Positions 18,167-27,585 of a stretch of 64,000 nucleotides of DNA are shown piece by piece. Under the pieces are notes generated by a model. It searched no databases, was not told the DNA's origin, and saw only the letters and a list, made by a program, of their open reading frames with translations. Within the stretch, counting starts at the first letter, position 1, and each line of letters opens with the position of its first letter. The stretch is taken from contig NZ_CP076134.1 of the NCBI RefSeq assembly GCF_018736085.1, positions 1,436,501 to 1,500,500 of the forward strand, in the 5' to 3' direction. Source of the stretch: Bradyrhizobium sediminis (GTDB lineage Bacteria > Pseudomonadota > Alphaproteobacteria > Rhizobiales > Xanthobacteraceae). The position numbers and the translations under genes were made by a program.

Positions 18167-18370
18167 ATGGCCCGAAAAGAGTTCGGCTATCTGCCTCGTG
18201 AGAATCCTTGTGCCCAATGCGGCGAGCCGATCGCCGCCCCGGACTGGATCGAAAACGGTCCGCGCCGCATTTCCTATCTGTGGTGCTGCAAGGCCTGCAA
18301 TTACCGCTTCGAGGCGGTGGCGTTCTACGATGCGTCGCAGCCGGACCGGGAAACGCCGCTGGCGGCCTGA
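18167..18370 (+). CDS. Small zinc-ribbon-like protein (67 aa)
   Basis: Two CxxC knuckles, CAQC (about residues 15-18) and CKAC (about 43-46, preceded by another Cys), frame a short strand-rich core (APDWIENGPRRISYLWCC). This is the layout of a treble-clef or zinc-ribbon protein. There is no signal peptide. It may bind DNA, RNA or another protein, and nothing in the context decides which. A GACAAGGGAGA ribosome site precedes the ATG. Its stop codon lies 1 bp before the EcfG-type promoter of the next gene. Confidence 0.65.
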   Translation: MARKEFGYLPRENPCAQCGEPIAAPDWIENGPRRISYLWCCKACNYRFEAVAFYDASQPDRETPLAA

Positions 18371-18371
18371 C

Positions 18372-18396
18372 GGAACTCGTTGAAGGGCATAGCGTT
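18372..18396 (+). promoter_or_regulatory. EcfG-type stress promoter before PRC-barrel gene
   Basis: GGAAC is followed after 16 bases by CGTT (18393-18396). This matches the GGAAC-N16/17-cGTT consensus of the alphaproteobacterial general stress sigma factor EcfG. It lies 27 bp before the ATG at 18423. Confidence 0.55.
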
Positions 18397-18422
18397 AGTC
18401 TCCTTCATCAACCCAGGGAGGG

Positions 18423-18803
18423 ATGATGATGATCGACGTCATGACCAAACAACATCAGTTGATTGCGAGCGACCGGGTCGAAGGCACCGCGGTGCGGCGG
18501 CCCAACGGCGACAAGATCGGCCACATCGAGCGGCTGATGATCGACAAGGTTTCCGGCAAGGTGGCCTATGCCATCCTCAGTTTCGGCGGGTTCCTCGGCA
18601 TGGGAACCAACCTCTTGCCGCTGCCGTGGGAGCGCCTCACTTACAATACGACGTTCGAGGCCTACCAGCTCGATATCGACGACGAGGAGCTCAAGCGCGC
18701 GCCGTCGTTCCGCGCCGACAAGGATTTCGACTGGGGCGACCGCTCGCAGGAAGCCGAGCTGCATCGTTATTATCGCACACCGCCGTACTGGGGCGGGTTC
18801 TGA
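18423..18803 (+). CDS. PRC-barrel domain protein (126 aa)
   Basis: This cytoplasmic PRC-barrel protein shows the usual segments: LIASDRVEGTAVRRPNGDKI, GHIERLMIDKVSGKVAYAIL and SFGGFLGMGTNLLPLPWERL. The tail is acidic and aromatic (DWGDRSQEAELHRYYRTPPY). Such proteins are abundant in stress regulons of rhizobia and probably bind partners through the barrel, with no proven reaction. The start is the first of three nearby ATGs after GGGAGGG. The promoter matches EcfG, like that of the related secreted gene at 18988. Confidence 0.85.
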   Translation: MMMIDVMTKQHQLIASDRVEGTAVRRPNGDKIGHIERLMIDKVSGKVAYAILSFGGFLGMGTNLLPLPWERLTYNTTFEAYQLDIDDEELKRAPSFRADKDFDWGDRSQEAELHRYYRTPPYWGGF

Positions 18804-18927
18804 TCGAGTTCCCAGACCAGACCTGAAAGCCGCGCAACGCAGCAGCGCGAGCTGTCCGCGCATACGGCGACGTGTTCCGCGGAACCGATCGCCATCCATC
18901 GCACATGTTGAAAATGCGTCCGCCCCT

Positions 18928-18952
18928 GGAACGGCCGGGGACGTAGCGGGTT
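18928..18952 (+). promoter_or_regulatory. EcfG-type stress promoter before secreted PRC-barrel gene
   Basis: GGAAC at 18928-18932 is followed after a 16-base spacer by GGTT (18949-18952), fitting the EcfG consensus with one mismatch in the weakly conserved first base. It lies 35 bp before the ATG at 18988. Confidence 0.5.
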
Positions 18953-18987
18953 TTCTCTCCATCGATTTCATATCAGGGAGACCCCAG

Positions 18988-19509
18988 ATGTTGGCAAAAT
19001 TCATGACGGCGGGTCTGGTCGGATCCGCATTGCTTGCGACGGTTGCGTTCGCGCAGACCCCGACCGCCACCACTGACAGCGCCAAGTCATCGCCGTCGGT
19101 GGTGTCGGACACTTCGATGCAGGGCAACTGGCGTGCCTCGAAGCTCGTCGGGCTCAGGGTCTACAACGACGCCAATGAAAGCCTCGGCTCGATCAACGAT
19201 CTCTTGACCGACAAGAGCGGGAACATCAAGGCGGTGGTGCTCGGCGTCGGCGGCTTCCTCGGCGTCGGCGAGCATCTGGTCGCCGTTCCCTTCGACAAGA
19301 TCAGGTTCGTCAATGAGCCGATCGCCTACACCGGCGCCGCGAACGCGCCGGGCAGCCGCCCGTCGTCGACCACGACCACGGGCGCTGCCACCGGCACCGC
19401 GCCGGCGGCGACGGCCTCGAAGCCCAATCCGTGGTATCCGGACCACGCCGTGTTCAGCGCCACCAGAGATGCGCTGAAGGCAATGCCCGAGTTCAAATAT
19501 TCGATCTGA
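18988..19509 (+). CDS. Secreted PRC-barrel domain protein (173 aa)
   Basis: A signal peptide (MLAKFMTAGLVGSALLATVA, cut after FAQ) leads to a PRC-barrel: NWRASKLVGLRVYNDANESL, SINDLLTDKSGNIKAVVLGV and GGFLGVGEHLVAVPFDKIRF. A Ser/Thr/Ala-rich linker and a C-terminal WYPDHAVFSATRD segment follow. It is the periplasmic counterpart of the cytoplasmic PRC protein encoded just upstream, and both have EcfG-type promoters. The role is probably envelope stress protection, which is inference. The ATG follows AGGGAGA. Confidence 0.83.
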   Translation: MLAKFMTAGLVGSALLATVAFAQTPTATTDSAKSSPSVVSDTSMQGNWRASKLVGLRVYNDANESLGSINDLLTDKSGNIKAVVLGVGGFLGVGEHLVAVPFDKIRFVNEPIAYTGAANAPGSRPSSTTTTGAATGTAPAATASKPNPWYPDHAVFSATRDALKAMPEFKYSI

Positions 19510-19555
19510 GCGGGCAAGGCCCACGCTTTAACGCCTTGAGCCGATGATCCGAAAC

Positions 19556-19586
19556 GGCCGGACGGCAGCGCTGCCGCCGCCCGGCC
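19556..19586 (+). terminator. Hairpin terminator after secreted PRC-barrel gene
   Basis: GGCCGG and CCGGCC form the outer stem, with a CGGCAGCGCTGCCG palindrome inside. It is followed by ATTTT, 47 bp after the stop codon. Confidence 0.6.
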
Positions 19587-19728
19587 ATTTTCTGCAGCGG
19601 TCCGATGCGCCGGCTGCGGCGCACGGAAGCATGCTGCGCCGCATCCTTTCGGCGCCGGTATCCCGATGTTAGGCTTCCCGCGCGGCAGGAGCACCCTGTG
19701 TCCTGCCTGACATCAACGGGAGGACGAC

Positions 19729-19944
19729 ATGGCTGAGAGCGTCTACAAGGTCATCGAGCTGATCGGCACCAGCAAGGAATCCTGGGAGAAGGCCGCCACC
19801 GCAGCCGTCAACCGGGCCGGCAAATCCCTGCGCGATCTCCGTGTTGCCGAAATCGTTCAGCTCGATCTGCAACTGGACGCCAAGGGCAAGGTCGAAGCCT
19901 ACCGCGCCAAGCTGAAAGTCTCGTTCAAGTTCGAGGGCTCATGA
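19729..19944 (+). CDS. Dodecin
   Basis: This 71-residue protein matches dodecin, a small beta-alpha-beta-beta protein that forms hollow dodecamers binding flavins or other cofactors. It reads VYKVIELIGTSKESWEKAAT, then AAVNRAGKSLRDLRVAEIVQ and VEAYRAKLKVSFKFE. Its length is exactly as expected. In bacteria dodecin buffers free flavin. It follows a GGGAGG ribosome site, and a bidirectional terminator separates it from the convergent ABC-export operon. Confidence 0.92.
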   Translation: MAESVYKVIELIGTSKESWEKAATAAVNRAGKSLRDLRVAEIVQLDLQLDAKGKVEAYRAKLKVSFKFEGS

Positions 19945-19971
19945 AGCGTCAAGCTGCGAGCCCGCTTGCCT

Positions 19972-19999
19972 AACCTCGTCCCGTAAGCGGGGCGAGGTT
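19972..19999. terminator. Bidirectional terminator between dodecin and exporter operon
   Basis: AACCTCGTCCCG, a TAAG loop, and CGGGGCGAGGTT make a near-perfect stem between two convergent genes. T-rich bases follow it on the plus strand. Confidence 0.7.
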
Positions 20000-20001
20000 T
20001 C

Positions 20002-21195
20002 TCATTTCAAACTGACCCGGACACCGGGGCTGACCTGATCGCTGGGGTAGACGATCACGCGCTCGCCCTGGGCGAGCCCCTTCCTGACCGCGGCAAAACC
20101 GCGGGAGCGGCGTATGAGCTCGATGGTTCGCGGTTGCGCGCGTCCATTGTCGGCGACGTAGACGCTCCAGCTGTCGCCGCGGCGGAACAGGGCGCCGGCC
20201 GGGATGATCTCGATGTCGTCCTGCGTGAACACGGTGATCCGCGTGTCCACCTGAAAACCGTCGCCGAGGCCGGCCCATTGCTGCGGCGGCGCCAACACGT
20301 CGATCAGCACATTGACCCGCTGCTCTTCGACGCCGAGCGTCGACACCTTGGTGAACGCCGCGGGCTCGACCCGGCGCACCCGTCCCGAAAGCGCGCCGGG
20401 CCCGCCCCAATGCTCGATCGTAACGTCAGCGCCGGGACGGATTTCGACCGCATCGGTGCTGAGAACGTCAGTCACGATTTCGAGGTCGCGCGGATCGCCG
20501 ATTTCCATCAGCGGCATTCCCGACTGCACCACCGTCTCGCTCTCCTGCAGGACCTTCAGCACCACGCCCGATACCGGCGCCGTGACGTTCCAGGGTTCGG
20601 TCGGTGCGTCCACGCCATCGCTGTAACGGCCGAGCAGCGCCTTGGCCTGAGCGACTTCATGGCCCGCCGCATGATCCTGGAATTCCGCAGCCCGCAGGTC
20701 GCGATCGGCGATCCGCTGCGCGAGTTCGGCGCGTTCCAGCGCCTGCACCGTCGAGGCCCCGCTCGAGGCCAGCGTGCGGGTGCGATCGAGATCGGTCCTG
20801 GCCTGGTCGGCCTGGGCCTGCGCGCGCTCGACGGTAGCCTTGCTGCGCTCCAGCGCGGCCTCGGCGGTGCCCAGCCGTTCCTCGGCCTCGCGGCGGCTGC
20901 GAGGGTCGAGCAGCGGCGCCGGCGGCGGCAGGATCGCGGCCACGACCTCGTCGGCGGCAACCGGGTCGCCTGCTTTCAATCGGACGCGCGTCAGGCGCCC
21001 GGCGATCGGGGCTGCCACCACATAACGCTGGCGGATGCGGGTCTTGCCGTCGTCATCGACACTGGCGACAAAGCGCCCCTTGCTGACGGCCGCCGTCTCG
21101 ACCGGGATCGCCTGCGGCATCACAAACCAGGCGATGCCCGCGGCCGCAGCCAGTGCGCCCAGCGCCAACCCCACACGACCGGCCGTCATCTGCAT
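20002..21195 (-). CDS. HlyD/MacA-type periplasmic adaptor
   Basis: This protein of about 397 residues has an N-terminal membrane anchor (VGLALGALAAAAGIAWFVM). A lipoyl/barrel half (VAAPIAGRLTRVRLKAGDPV), a long coiled-coil hairpin (about residues 105-180, rich in Ala/Glu/Arg heptads), the second lipoyl half (NVTAPVSGVVLKVLQESETV) and a membrane-proximal domain follow. It is the adaptor of the ABC exporter encoded upstream in the same operon. The first ATG is at 21195. An in-frame TTG at 21201 would overlap the permease stop by 4 bp and could be the true start. Confidence 0.85.
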   Translation of the reverse strand: MQMTAGRVGLALGALAAAAGIAWFVMPQAIPVETAAVSKGRFVASVDDDGKTRIRQRYVVAAPIAGRLTRVRLKAGDPVAADEVVAAILPPPAPLLDPRSRREAEERLGTAEAALERSKATVERAQAQADQARTDLDRTRTLASSGASTVQALERAELAQRIADRDLRAAEFQDHAAGHEVAQAKALLGRYSDGVDAPTEPWNVTAPVSGVVLKVLQESETVVQSGMPLMEIGDPRDLEIVTDVLSTDAVEIRPGADVTIEHWGGPGALSGRVRRVEPAAFTKVSTLGVEEQRVNVLIDVLAPPQQWAGLGDGFQVDTRITVFTQDDIEIIPAGALFRRGDSWSVYVADNGRAQPRTIELIRRSRGFAAVRKGLAQGERVIVYPSDQVSPGVRVSLK

Positions 21196-21197
21196 CG

Positions 21198-23561
21198 TCA
21201 ATCCCTCGTCTTCAGTACCGCAACCAGATCGAGACGATCGACCCGGCGGCGTACGATGTACGCGCTGGCCGCGGCGGTGGCCACGACGATGGCGACCGCC
21301 ACCACATAGGTTCGCGCGCTCACCACGCCCGGAATCTGGAAGCTCTCGTTGGAATGAAACCGCGCGATCAGCGTGACGATGCTCTGGGAGAGCACCAGCC
21401 CGATCGGAATCGCCAGCGCGATTTCGGCGGCGAATTGACTGAACAGGATCTGCGCCACCTCGGCGCGGGTGAAGCCGAGCACGCGCAGGCTGGCGAGCTC
21501 CCAGGCGCGCTCCTGCAAGGCGATGCGGGCGCTGTTGTAGACCACGCCCACCGCGACGATCACCGCAAAGGCGGTGAGAATGCCGGCGCTGACGAGAACG
21601 ATGCCCGCGATCTTGTCCAGGAACGAGCTCAGCGTGTAGGTCTTCACCGCCACCGACTCGATGACGGGCAGTTCCTTGAATCGCCGCGACAGGGCCGGAA
21701 GCGCCGACGGCTCCACGAACAGGGACGCTGCCGACACCACCGCGCCTTCACCGGTCAAGCGGTTGAGCGTGTCGATCTCCATGTAGGACGACATCCCGAT
21801 CGTCTCGTCGACGATGGCGCTGACCGGCAGGTCGATCTTGCGGCGCTGGCCCTCCATGACCTCGATCGTCACGATCTCGCCGGGGCGGACCTCGATCCGT
21901 TCGGCCAGCCGGCGGGTGAGGGTGATGCCATCGGGCGGCACGTCGATCGGACGCAATGCCGCATCGTGCGGGCGCCGCAGGCCGGCGTTGAACGGCAGGC
22001 CGATCACCGACGTCAGGTAGCTGCGATGTCCCGCGCGCAGGCGGACCGGGACAAATCGCAGACCTTCGGCGACGAGCACGCCGGGCTCGCGCGCGAGGTC
22101 GCCGATCACGGTGCGGTTGAGCGGATGGGGGAACGTGACCACGGCGTTGCCGCGTTCGACCAGGTTGAACTGGACTTCAATCATCTGGTCGATCGCGTCG
22201 CGCCAGAACAGGCCGAGCACGACCATCGGCACCGCGAGCGCGATGCCGACGATCGTGAATGTGCTGCGCAGCGGACGGCCGGCAAAATTGCGGATCGCCA
22301 GCACCCGCCGCGGCGTCAGCGCCTTCGCCGACAGCAATGCCTCGATCCACGAACGGCGAAAACGCCGCGGCGCAGCCGGCCGCATCGCCACCGCCGGCGC
22401 CAGCGCGACGACGTTTTGCAGCGCCGTCACCACGCCGAGCGTGGCCGCCGCGAGGCTGATCAGGAAGCCGGCGAGCGCGGACCAGGGCGTCAGTTCGAAC
22501 ACCAGCGCCGGCAGGCGAAAGAAGCCGTGATAGCTTGCCACCATCGCCTCGCCGAACATGTAGCCGCCGGCGAGACCGAGCGCCGATCCGAACAGAACCA
22601 CGACCGCGACCAGCTTGAGATAGTGCAACACCAGCGGCGTCGTCGGAAAGCCGAGCGCTTTCAATGCGGCGATCTGCTCGCGCTGCGCGGTCACCAGCCT
22701 TCCGAGCACCACGTTGAGCAGGAACGCGGCGACGCCGAAGAAGATGAAGGGAATGGTGATCGACATCACCTTCTGCTGGTTGAGCTCGTCGTCCAGGAAA
22801 CGATTGGACGGCTGATCCCGCCTGGCGATGGCGCCGACCGAACCGTAGGGCTCGAGCAGGCGGTCGAGCTGGTCGATCACCTGCTTCGGGTCGGTGCCCG
22901 GGGTGAGCGACACGATGGCGTCGTTGAACGCGCCTTTCATATCGAAGGCGGCCTCCGCTGCGCTGCGGTCGACCCAGAGCACGGCGTAGAAGCGGTCGTC
23001 GGGGATCGGCACCCCCGGTTTCACCGCATAGACATATTCGGGCGACAGCGCCACGCCGGCGACGCGAAAATTCTGGATACGCCCGTTCAGCACGACCGGC
23101 ACGTCGGTGCCGAGCTTGACCGAATTCGCCTCGGCAAAGGCCTCGTTGATGGCGACGGTTCTGGTGTCGCCCGGCTCCGGCGGGGTGCCTCGGCGCACAT
23201 GCAACCGCGCCAGCGGCTCGTCGCCGGCATGCGTCAGCGAAACCATCCGCGCCGAAACCGGCAGGATGGCGGAGGGCCAGTCCAGAATGACGTCGCGCAC
23301 GATCCGCGGTTCGATCGCGGCCACGCCCGGAATTTCCCTGAGCTGCGCCACCACCGAGAGCGGCGCCCGCTTGAGGGTTACGAAAACCTGCGGAAACCGC
23401 GTGGCGGCGTAGAAGCGGTCGCGCCCGGCGCGCAGCGAATCGTAGGTCGAGATCGAGGCGATGAAGACGGCCATGCCGGCGGCGACCACCAGCGCAATGG
23501 TCGTCACCTGCCCGCGCATGGCCAGGATATCCCGCAGCAATTTGCGATCGAGCAGGGTCAC
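21198..23561 (-). CDS. ABC exporter permease, FtsX/MacB type (787 aa)
   Basis: This large permease has an N-terminal span ([20 protein letters not shown]), a long periplasmic region, a cluster of spans in the middle ([40 protein letters not shown]), a second periplasmic region and a final set ([40 protein letters not shown]). That duplicated layout is typical of large FtsX-domain permeases. The start is GTG at 23561, which overlaps the stop of the ATPase gene by 4 bp (GTGA). The frame above it is spurious, with a run of His codons. Substrate is unknown; macrolide-, lipid- or lipoprotein-type export are all possible. Confidence 0.85.
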   Translation of the reverse strand: MTLLDRKLLRDILAMRGQVTTIALVVAAGMAVFIASISTYDSLRAGRDRFYAATRFPQVFVTLKRAPLSVVAQLREIPGVAAIEPRIVRDVILDWPSAILPVSARMVSLTHAGDEPLARLHVRRGTPPEPGDTRTVAINEAFAEANSVKLGTDVPVVLNGRIQNFRVAGVALSPEYVYAVKPGVPIPDDRFYAVLWVDRSAAEAAFDMKGAFNDAIVSLTPGTDPKQVIDQLDRLLEPYGSVGAIARRDQPSNRFLDDELNQQKVMSITIPFIFFGVAAFLLNVVLGRLVTAQREQIAALKALGFPTTPLVLHYLKLVAVVVLFGSALGLAGGYMFGEAMVASYHGFFRLPALVFELTPWSALAGFLISLAAATLGVVTALQNVVALAPAVAMRPAAPRRFRRSWIEALLSAKALTPRRVLAIRNFAGRPLRSTFTIVGIALAVPMVVLGLFWRDAIDQMIEVQFNLVERGNAVVTFPHPLNRTVIGDLAREPGVLVAEGLRFVPVRLRAGHRSYLTSVIGLPFNAGLRRPHDAALRPIDVPPDGITLTRRLAERIEVRPGEIVTIEVMEGQRRKIDLPVSAIVDETIGMSSYMEIDTLNRLTGEGAVVSAASLFVEPSALPALSRRFKELPVIESVAVKTYTLSSFLDKIAGIVLVSAGILTAFAVIVAVGVVYNSARIALQERAWELASLRVLGFTRAEVAQILFSQFAAEIALAIPIGLVLSQSIVTLIARFHSNESFQIPGVVSARTYVVAVAIVVATAAASAYIVRRRVDRLDLVAVLKTRD

Positions 23562-24298
23562 CAGCGCACCTCGTCCGGCGAAAGCCGGCGCGCATTGCGC
23601 TCTTCGCCGACGATGCGTCCGCCGCCGAGACGGAGAACGCGATCCGCCATGCCGGCGATCGCCGCGTTGTGGGTGATGATGATGGTGGTGGTGCCGAGTT
23701 GCTCGTTGACCCGCGCGATGGCGGCCAGCACCACCTTTCCGGTCTCGTAATCGAGCGCGCCGGTCGGCTCGTCGCACAACAGCACATCGGGCGACTTGAC
23801 GATGGCGCGGGCGACCGCGACGCGCTGCTGCTCGCCGCCGGAAAGCTGCGAGGGAAAATGATCGAGCCTTTGGTCGAGGCCGACCAGCGCCAGCGCTTCC
23901 CGGGGATCGAGCGGCTTGTCGGCGATCTCGTTCACAAGCGCCACGTTCTCCAGCACGGTCAGGCTCGGAATCAGATTGTAGAACTGAAACACGAAGCCGA
24001 CATGCTCGCGCCGGTAGCGGGTCAGTTCGGCGTCATCGGCGCCGACCAGGTCATGGTCGCGCCAGCGCGCCTGACCGCCGGTCGGGGCGTCGAGCCCGCC
24101 GAGGATGTTGAGCAAGGTCGACTTGCCCGAACCGGACGGCCCGAGCAGCACGACGAATTCGCCTTCATAGATGTCGAGATTGACGTCCCTGAGGGCGTGG
24201 ACCTCGACTTCGCCCATAACATAGGTCTTGGACAGATCGCGGGCCTGAAAGACCAAGCGACGGGGTTCGCCTTGCTGCCGGGGTTGGTTCAGCGCCAC
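23558..24298 (-). CDS. ABC transporter ATP-binding protein, LolD/MacB type
   Basis: This 246-residue ATPase has Walker [10 protein letters not shown], the signature [13 protein letters not shown], Walker [13 protein letters not shown] and the H-loop ITHN. The [21 protein letters not shown]-loop is typical of the LolD/MacB/FtsE group that powers FtsX-type permeases. It is first in the leftward ATPase-permease-adaptor operon. Upstream, 109 bp away, ends the DUF4403 gene, which may share the transcript. Confidence 0.93.
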   Translation of the reverse strand: MALNQPRQQGEPRRLVFQARDLSKTYVMGEVEVHALRDVNLDIYEGEFVVLLGPSGSGKSTLLNILGGLDAPTGGQARWRDHDLVGADDAELTRYRREHVGFVFQFYNLIPSLTVLENVALVNEIADKPLDPREALALVGLDQRLDHFPSQLSGGEQQRVAVARAIVKSPDVLLCDEPTGALDYETGKVVLAAIARVNEQLGTTTIIITHNAAIAGMADRVLRLGGGRIVGEERNARRLSPDEVRW

Positions 24299-24407
24299 GA
24301 TGTCCTGCTACTGCCAATGCGCGCTTCAACGAGCGGCCGATGATAGGTAGCGCCTTGCGTCGTACCCTGTTTGAGACAGGTCAATCTGGCGCCCGGCGCT
24401 AGCCCCG

Positions 24408-25976
24408 TCACAGTCCCGGCAGCGCCGTGAGATAGACATTCATCATGCCCTCGGCCTCCGCGGTCACGCGTAGCGTCCTGGAATCGAAGGCGATGCCGGC
24501 GAGCCGCAGGCTCGAGATCTCGGCCGCCACCCGCACGCCGTCCTCGTTCTTCTGGAAGTCCGCGATCACGGCGGCGATCTTTTTCTGCGCATTGCTGGCG
24601 AACGGCTTGAGGTCGATCGTCGCCTTGTCGGCCAGCGACTTCTGCAGATGCGGCATGGCCGCGCGCGCCGCGGCGCCGAGCAGGCCGAACGCGGCTTCGG
24701 ATTCGACCGCGAGTTCGATGTCGGTCAGCCGCAGCGTCTGCTTGGCCTGATCGAGCACGGGCTTGCCCCAGATATGCACGTTGGCTTCGCCGCCGAAGCC
24801 GAAGAAGCTCCTCTTCTCCTTGGCGTTGACCAGGAGCGAGATCAAGAGCCGGTCGCCCGAGGCGGCGACGCTGGCGCGCTTGACGGTGACGTCGACCGCG
24901 CCCGAGCCGTCCTCGGGAAAGGTCTTGCCGGCGAACTGCGCCTCCACGATCTTGTTGATGTCGGTGAACGGCATGTCGATCGGCACGCCGATGCTGACCC
25001 CGCCGGGCGTCGCCGGGATGATGGCGATGGTCGCCGGGAACGGACAATTGGGCTTGGTCTGCACCGGGGTGATGCGGGTTTCCGCCTCGATGCCGAGCGT
25101 CAGCGTGACCGCGGAGGCATCGACGCGCGGCTGCGCGGCGATCGCCCGGGTCGGCCGCAATTCCAGCCACAGCGCCGGCAGCGACGAGGTGGCGCCGGTG
25201 CCTTGCAGCGGGATCGAGCGGCAGGCCTTGGCCCATTGCGCCCGCGCGTTCTGCTCCAGCGCCGGATCGTTGCGAATCCGCGCCTGGGTCGCGGCGATCT
25301 GGTCGGATACCGTCTTGTCGATCAGCGGCTTGACCTGTGCCGGAACGTTGACGCGCGCGCCCGCCACCACGAGGCTGCTGTCGCCGAGATTGACCTGCGC
25401 GGCCAGGTTCGGCTCGATCCGCCAGGCGGCGGCGAGCTTCGGCCGCGCGGTGATGGCGACGTTGCCCTTGATCTCGGCGCTGGCGTTGAGGTTCTTGATG
25501 CTCACGCTGCCGATCTGTTTGGCGACATTGCCGCCGAGCAGGCCGCCGAGCGCGTCGCCGACCGCGCCGGTTGCTTTCGCCGACAGCGAGCCCGTCACAT
25601 TCAGCGTCCCCGTCAGGGGGGTGGCCAGCGACAGCACGTCCTGGGCGCCGGTCGCCGTGATTGGCCCGCGCGAGGCGGTCCAGCCGATGTCGGCGTTCTG
25701 CAGGATCTGCGACACCGGATTATCGGCCTTGCCGGCGAAGGTGCGCGGCGCGGCGCGATCGGCAGCGTCGCGAATCGCGGACAGCGCGATCGCTACCGGT
25801 GCGATGATGCGGGAAGAGCGCGGGGCCGGCGGCAGCGGCGGCAATTCGACCAGCACCGGCGGGCGGAACGTGCCGCGCGGGGCCACCCAGTCCATGATCT
25901 TCAGGCTGACGAAAAACGAGACCGCGACCACCGCGACCCCGAGCAGGATCGTCCTCAGATTTATCGGCAGCCGCAT
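24408..25976 (-). CDS. DUF4403 family protein (522 aa)
   Basis: After a short cytoplasmic start comes one membrane span (TILLGVAVVAVSFFVSLKIM, about residues 9-28), then a Pro-rich segment and a large periplasmic domain. Characteristic stretches are PPLPPAPRSSRIIAPVAIAL, then SKIN-like strands such as GNVAITARPKLAAAW, LWLELRPTRAIAAQPRVD, and a second repeat (GVSIGVPIDMPFTDINKIVE, SFFGFGGEANVHIWGKPVLD). This fits DUF4403, whose two halves resemble lipid-carrying TULIP/BPI-like folds. Placement upstream of an FtsX-type exporter hints at lipid handling, which is inference. Confidence 0.8.
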   Translation of the reverse strand: MRLPINLRTILLGVAVVAVSFFVSLKIMDWVAPRGTFRPPVLVELPPLPPAPRSSRIIAPVAIALSAIRDAADRAAPRTFAGKADNPVSQILQNADIGWTASRGPITATGAQDVLSLATPLTGTLNVTGSLSAKATGAVGDALGGLLGGNVAKQIGSVSIKNLNASAEIKGNVAITARPKLAAAWRIEPNLAAQVNLGDSSLVVAGARVNVPAQVKPLIDKTVSDQIAATQARIRNDPALEQNARAQWAKACRSIPLQGTGATSSLPALWLELRPTRAIAAQPRVDASAVTLTLGIEAETRITPVQTKPNCPFPATIAIIPATPGGVSIGVPIDMPFTDINKIVEAQFAGKTFPEDGSGAVDVTVKRASVAASGDRLLISLLVNAKEKRSFFGFGGEANVHIWGKPVLDQAKQTLRLTDIELAVESEAAFGLLGAAARAAMPHLQKSLADKATIDLKPFASNAQKKIAAVIADFQKNEDGVRVAAEISSLRLAGIAFDSRTLRVTAEAEGMMNVYLTALPGL

Positions 25977-26032
25977 CGTCCCCCCGGACCAAATCAGCGC
26001 GCGAGTCTACAGGGCGGGCGGGGGCGGCGCCA

Positions 26033-26047
26033 GAGCGGGGGGAGAGG
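26033..26047 (+). repeat. Left target-site duplication of the IS
   Basis: The 15 bases GAGCGGGGGGAGAGG directly precede the left IS end. The identical 15 bases directly follow the right end at 27586-27600. Confidence 0.75.
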
Positions 26048-27585
26048 TGTCAGTAGCTCGTGATCTGTCGCCTGTTTGTAGCTCGTGAAGTGTCGTGTTT
26101 TTGGTGCCCCGGAACAAAGGGGGCACGATGGGCACGGCATCCATTCACGAGGGTGTACGACGGATGCGGTTTTCGAGTTTGCTGGATCGGACTGAGGCGA
26201 AGGAGCTGACGCAGGAGGCGGCGTCTGAGCTTCTGGGGATCAACGTGCGGACGTTCCAACGTTGGGCGGAACGCTTTGAGGCGGAGGGCGATGACGGGCT
26301 GGTCGACCGGCGCATGGGCCGGCGATCACCGAGGCGTGCGCCGGAGGAAGAGCTGGAGCGGATGCTGGGGCTGTTCCGGGACAAGTACGCCGATTTCACG
26401 GTGAAGCACTTCCACGAGCAGCTGCAAAAGCGACATGGCTATGTGCTGGGCTACACGGTGACGAAGCTGGCCTTGCATGCTGCGGGCTTGGTGCAGAAGG
26501 CGCCGAAGCGTTCGGCGCACCGCAAGAAGCGTCCGCGCCGGCCGCTTCGGGGCATGCTGCTTCACCAGGACGGGTCGCGCCACGTCTGGATCGAAGGTCT
26601 GCCGGCGATGGACCTGATCGTCACGATGGACGATGCGACGAGCGAGATCTACTCGATGCTGCTGGTCGAGGAAGAAGGGACGGCGTCGACGTTCCGGGCC
26701 TTGGGCGAGGTGATTGGCGAGCGTGGTCTGTTCTGCGCGCTCTACACCGATCGCGGCAGCCATTACTTCTACACCCCGAAGGCCGGCGCGAAGGTCTCGA
26801 AGACGCAACAAACCCAGGTGGGACGGGCTTTATCGCATCTTGGGATCGAGCATATCGCGGCCTATTCGCCGCAGGCGCGCGGGCGTTCAGAGCGGGTGTT
26901 CGGCACGCTGCAGGGCCGGCTGCCGAAGGATCTGCGGCTCGCCGGGATCAGGACGGTCGAGGCCGCCAATGCGTGGTTGAAGGCGCATTACATCGCCGAG
27001 CATAATGCGGCGTTTGCGATCGTGGCCGAACAGCAAGGCACGGCGTTCGTAGCCGACCGGCACGAGGCCTGGCGCGAAGCGCTGTGCGTGATCGAAGAGC
27101 GAACCGTCGCCAACGACAACACGATCGCATGGAGCGGCCGGCGGCTGCAGTTGCCGGAGAGCCGGCTCAGGCCCCACTTCGTCAAGGCCGTGGTGCGGGT
27201 TCACGGGTATCCCGATGGCACCGTGGGCGTGTTCCTTGGCCCGCACCGATTGGCGAGGTTTGCCGCCGATGGACAGCAGATCAGCCCCGACGCGCCTCAG
27301 CCTGGCAGCGTGCTCGGAGCCGTCAAGGACAAGCCCTTACGGGCGCGCAAGTGCGCGTCCTTGACCGCTCCTGCGCGCGCCGCCGTCGAGATAGCGCGGG
27401 TCGGGGCGGAGAAACGGGCTTCAAGTCAAACAAAGAAACCAACCCGAGGGGCTAACCTGCCACCAATATCCATGGCATGACCAAACCGGCGGAACCGTCC
27501 ACGCCTTCCGGCTCCTCCGAAACTCAATAACGAAGGCGACAGATCACGAGCTACAAAAATACGACAACTTCACCCGCTACGGACA
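26048..27585 (+). mobile_element. Complete insertion sequence, ISNCY/IS1202 type (about 1.54 kb)
   Basis: The element is bounded by 15-bp direct repeats and has inverted ends beginning TGTCAGTAGC on the left and, read inward from the right, TGTCCGTAGC. Each end holds a second, more internal copy of the terminal motif (GTAGCTCGTGA followed by TGTCG) at about 26076 and 27534-27554. The left outer and right inner copies (GTAGCTCGTGATCTGTCGCC) are identical in inverted orientation. One transposase gene fills the inside. It inserted between the DUF4403 gene and an L,D-transpeptidase gene without breaking either. Intact ends and target duplication suggest a fairly recent insertion. Confidence 0.85.
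26128..27480 (+). CDS. Transposase, ISNCY family
   Basis: This transposase of about 450 residues has an N-terminal helix-turn-helix (LTQEAASELLGINVRTFQRW). An RNase-H-type core follows with the DDE triad, most likely from LHQDGSRHVWIEG, LYTDRGSHYFYT and the Glu in SPQARGRSERVFGTLQGR. The C-terminus is basic. The order and spacing fit ISNCY (IS1202-type) elements. I start at the ATG at 26128, which has an AAAGGGGG ribosome site; an in-frame GTG at 26095 is possible. The frame is intact, so the element could be active. Confidence 0.9.
   Translation: MGTASIHEGVRRMRFSSLLDRTEAKELTQEAASELLGINVRTFQRWAERFEAEGDDGLVDRRMGRRSPRRAPEEELERMLGLFRDKYADFTVKHFHEQLQKRHGYVLGYTVTKLALHAAGLVQKAPKRSAHRKKRPRRPLRGMLLHQDGSRHVWIEGLPAMDLIVTMDDATSEIYSMLLVEEEGTASTFRALGEVIGERGLFCALYTDRGSHYFYTPKAGAKVSKTQQTQVGRALSHLGIEHIAAYSPQARGRSERVFGTLQGRLPKDLRLAGIRTVEAANAWLKAHYIAEHNAAFAIVAEQQGTAFVADRHEAWREALCVIEERTVANDNTIAWSGRRLQLPESRLRPHFVKAVVRVHGYPDGTVGVFLGPHRLARFAADGQQISPDAPQPGSVLGAVKDKPLRARKCASLTAPARAAVEIARVGAEKRASSQTKKPTRGANLPPISMA

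Noticed and set aside
21153..23750. An 865-codon rightward open frame
   Set aside because: It is antisense to the FtsX-type permease, very rich in Arg/Asp/His/Gln, and has no domain pattern. It is a high-GC shadow.
23676..23777. A histidine run (seven His codons) at the start of the permease frame
   Set aside because: It lies above the GTG start at 23561, in a shadow frame of the ATPase gene, so it is not a metal-binding tail.
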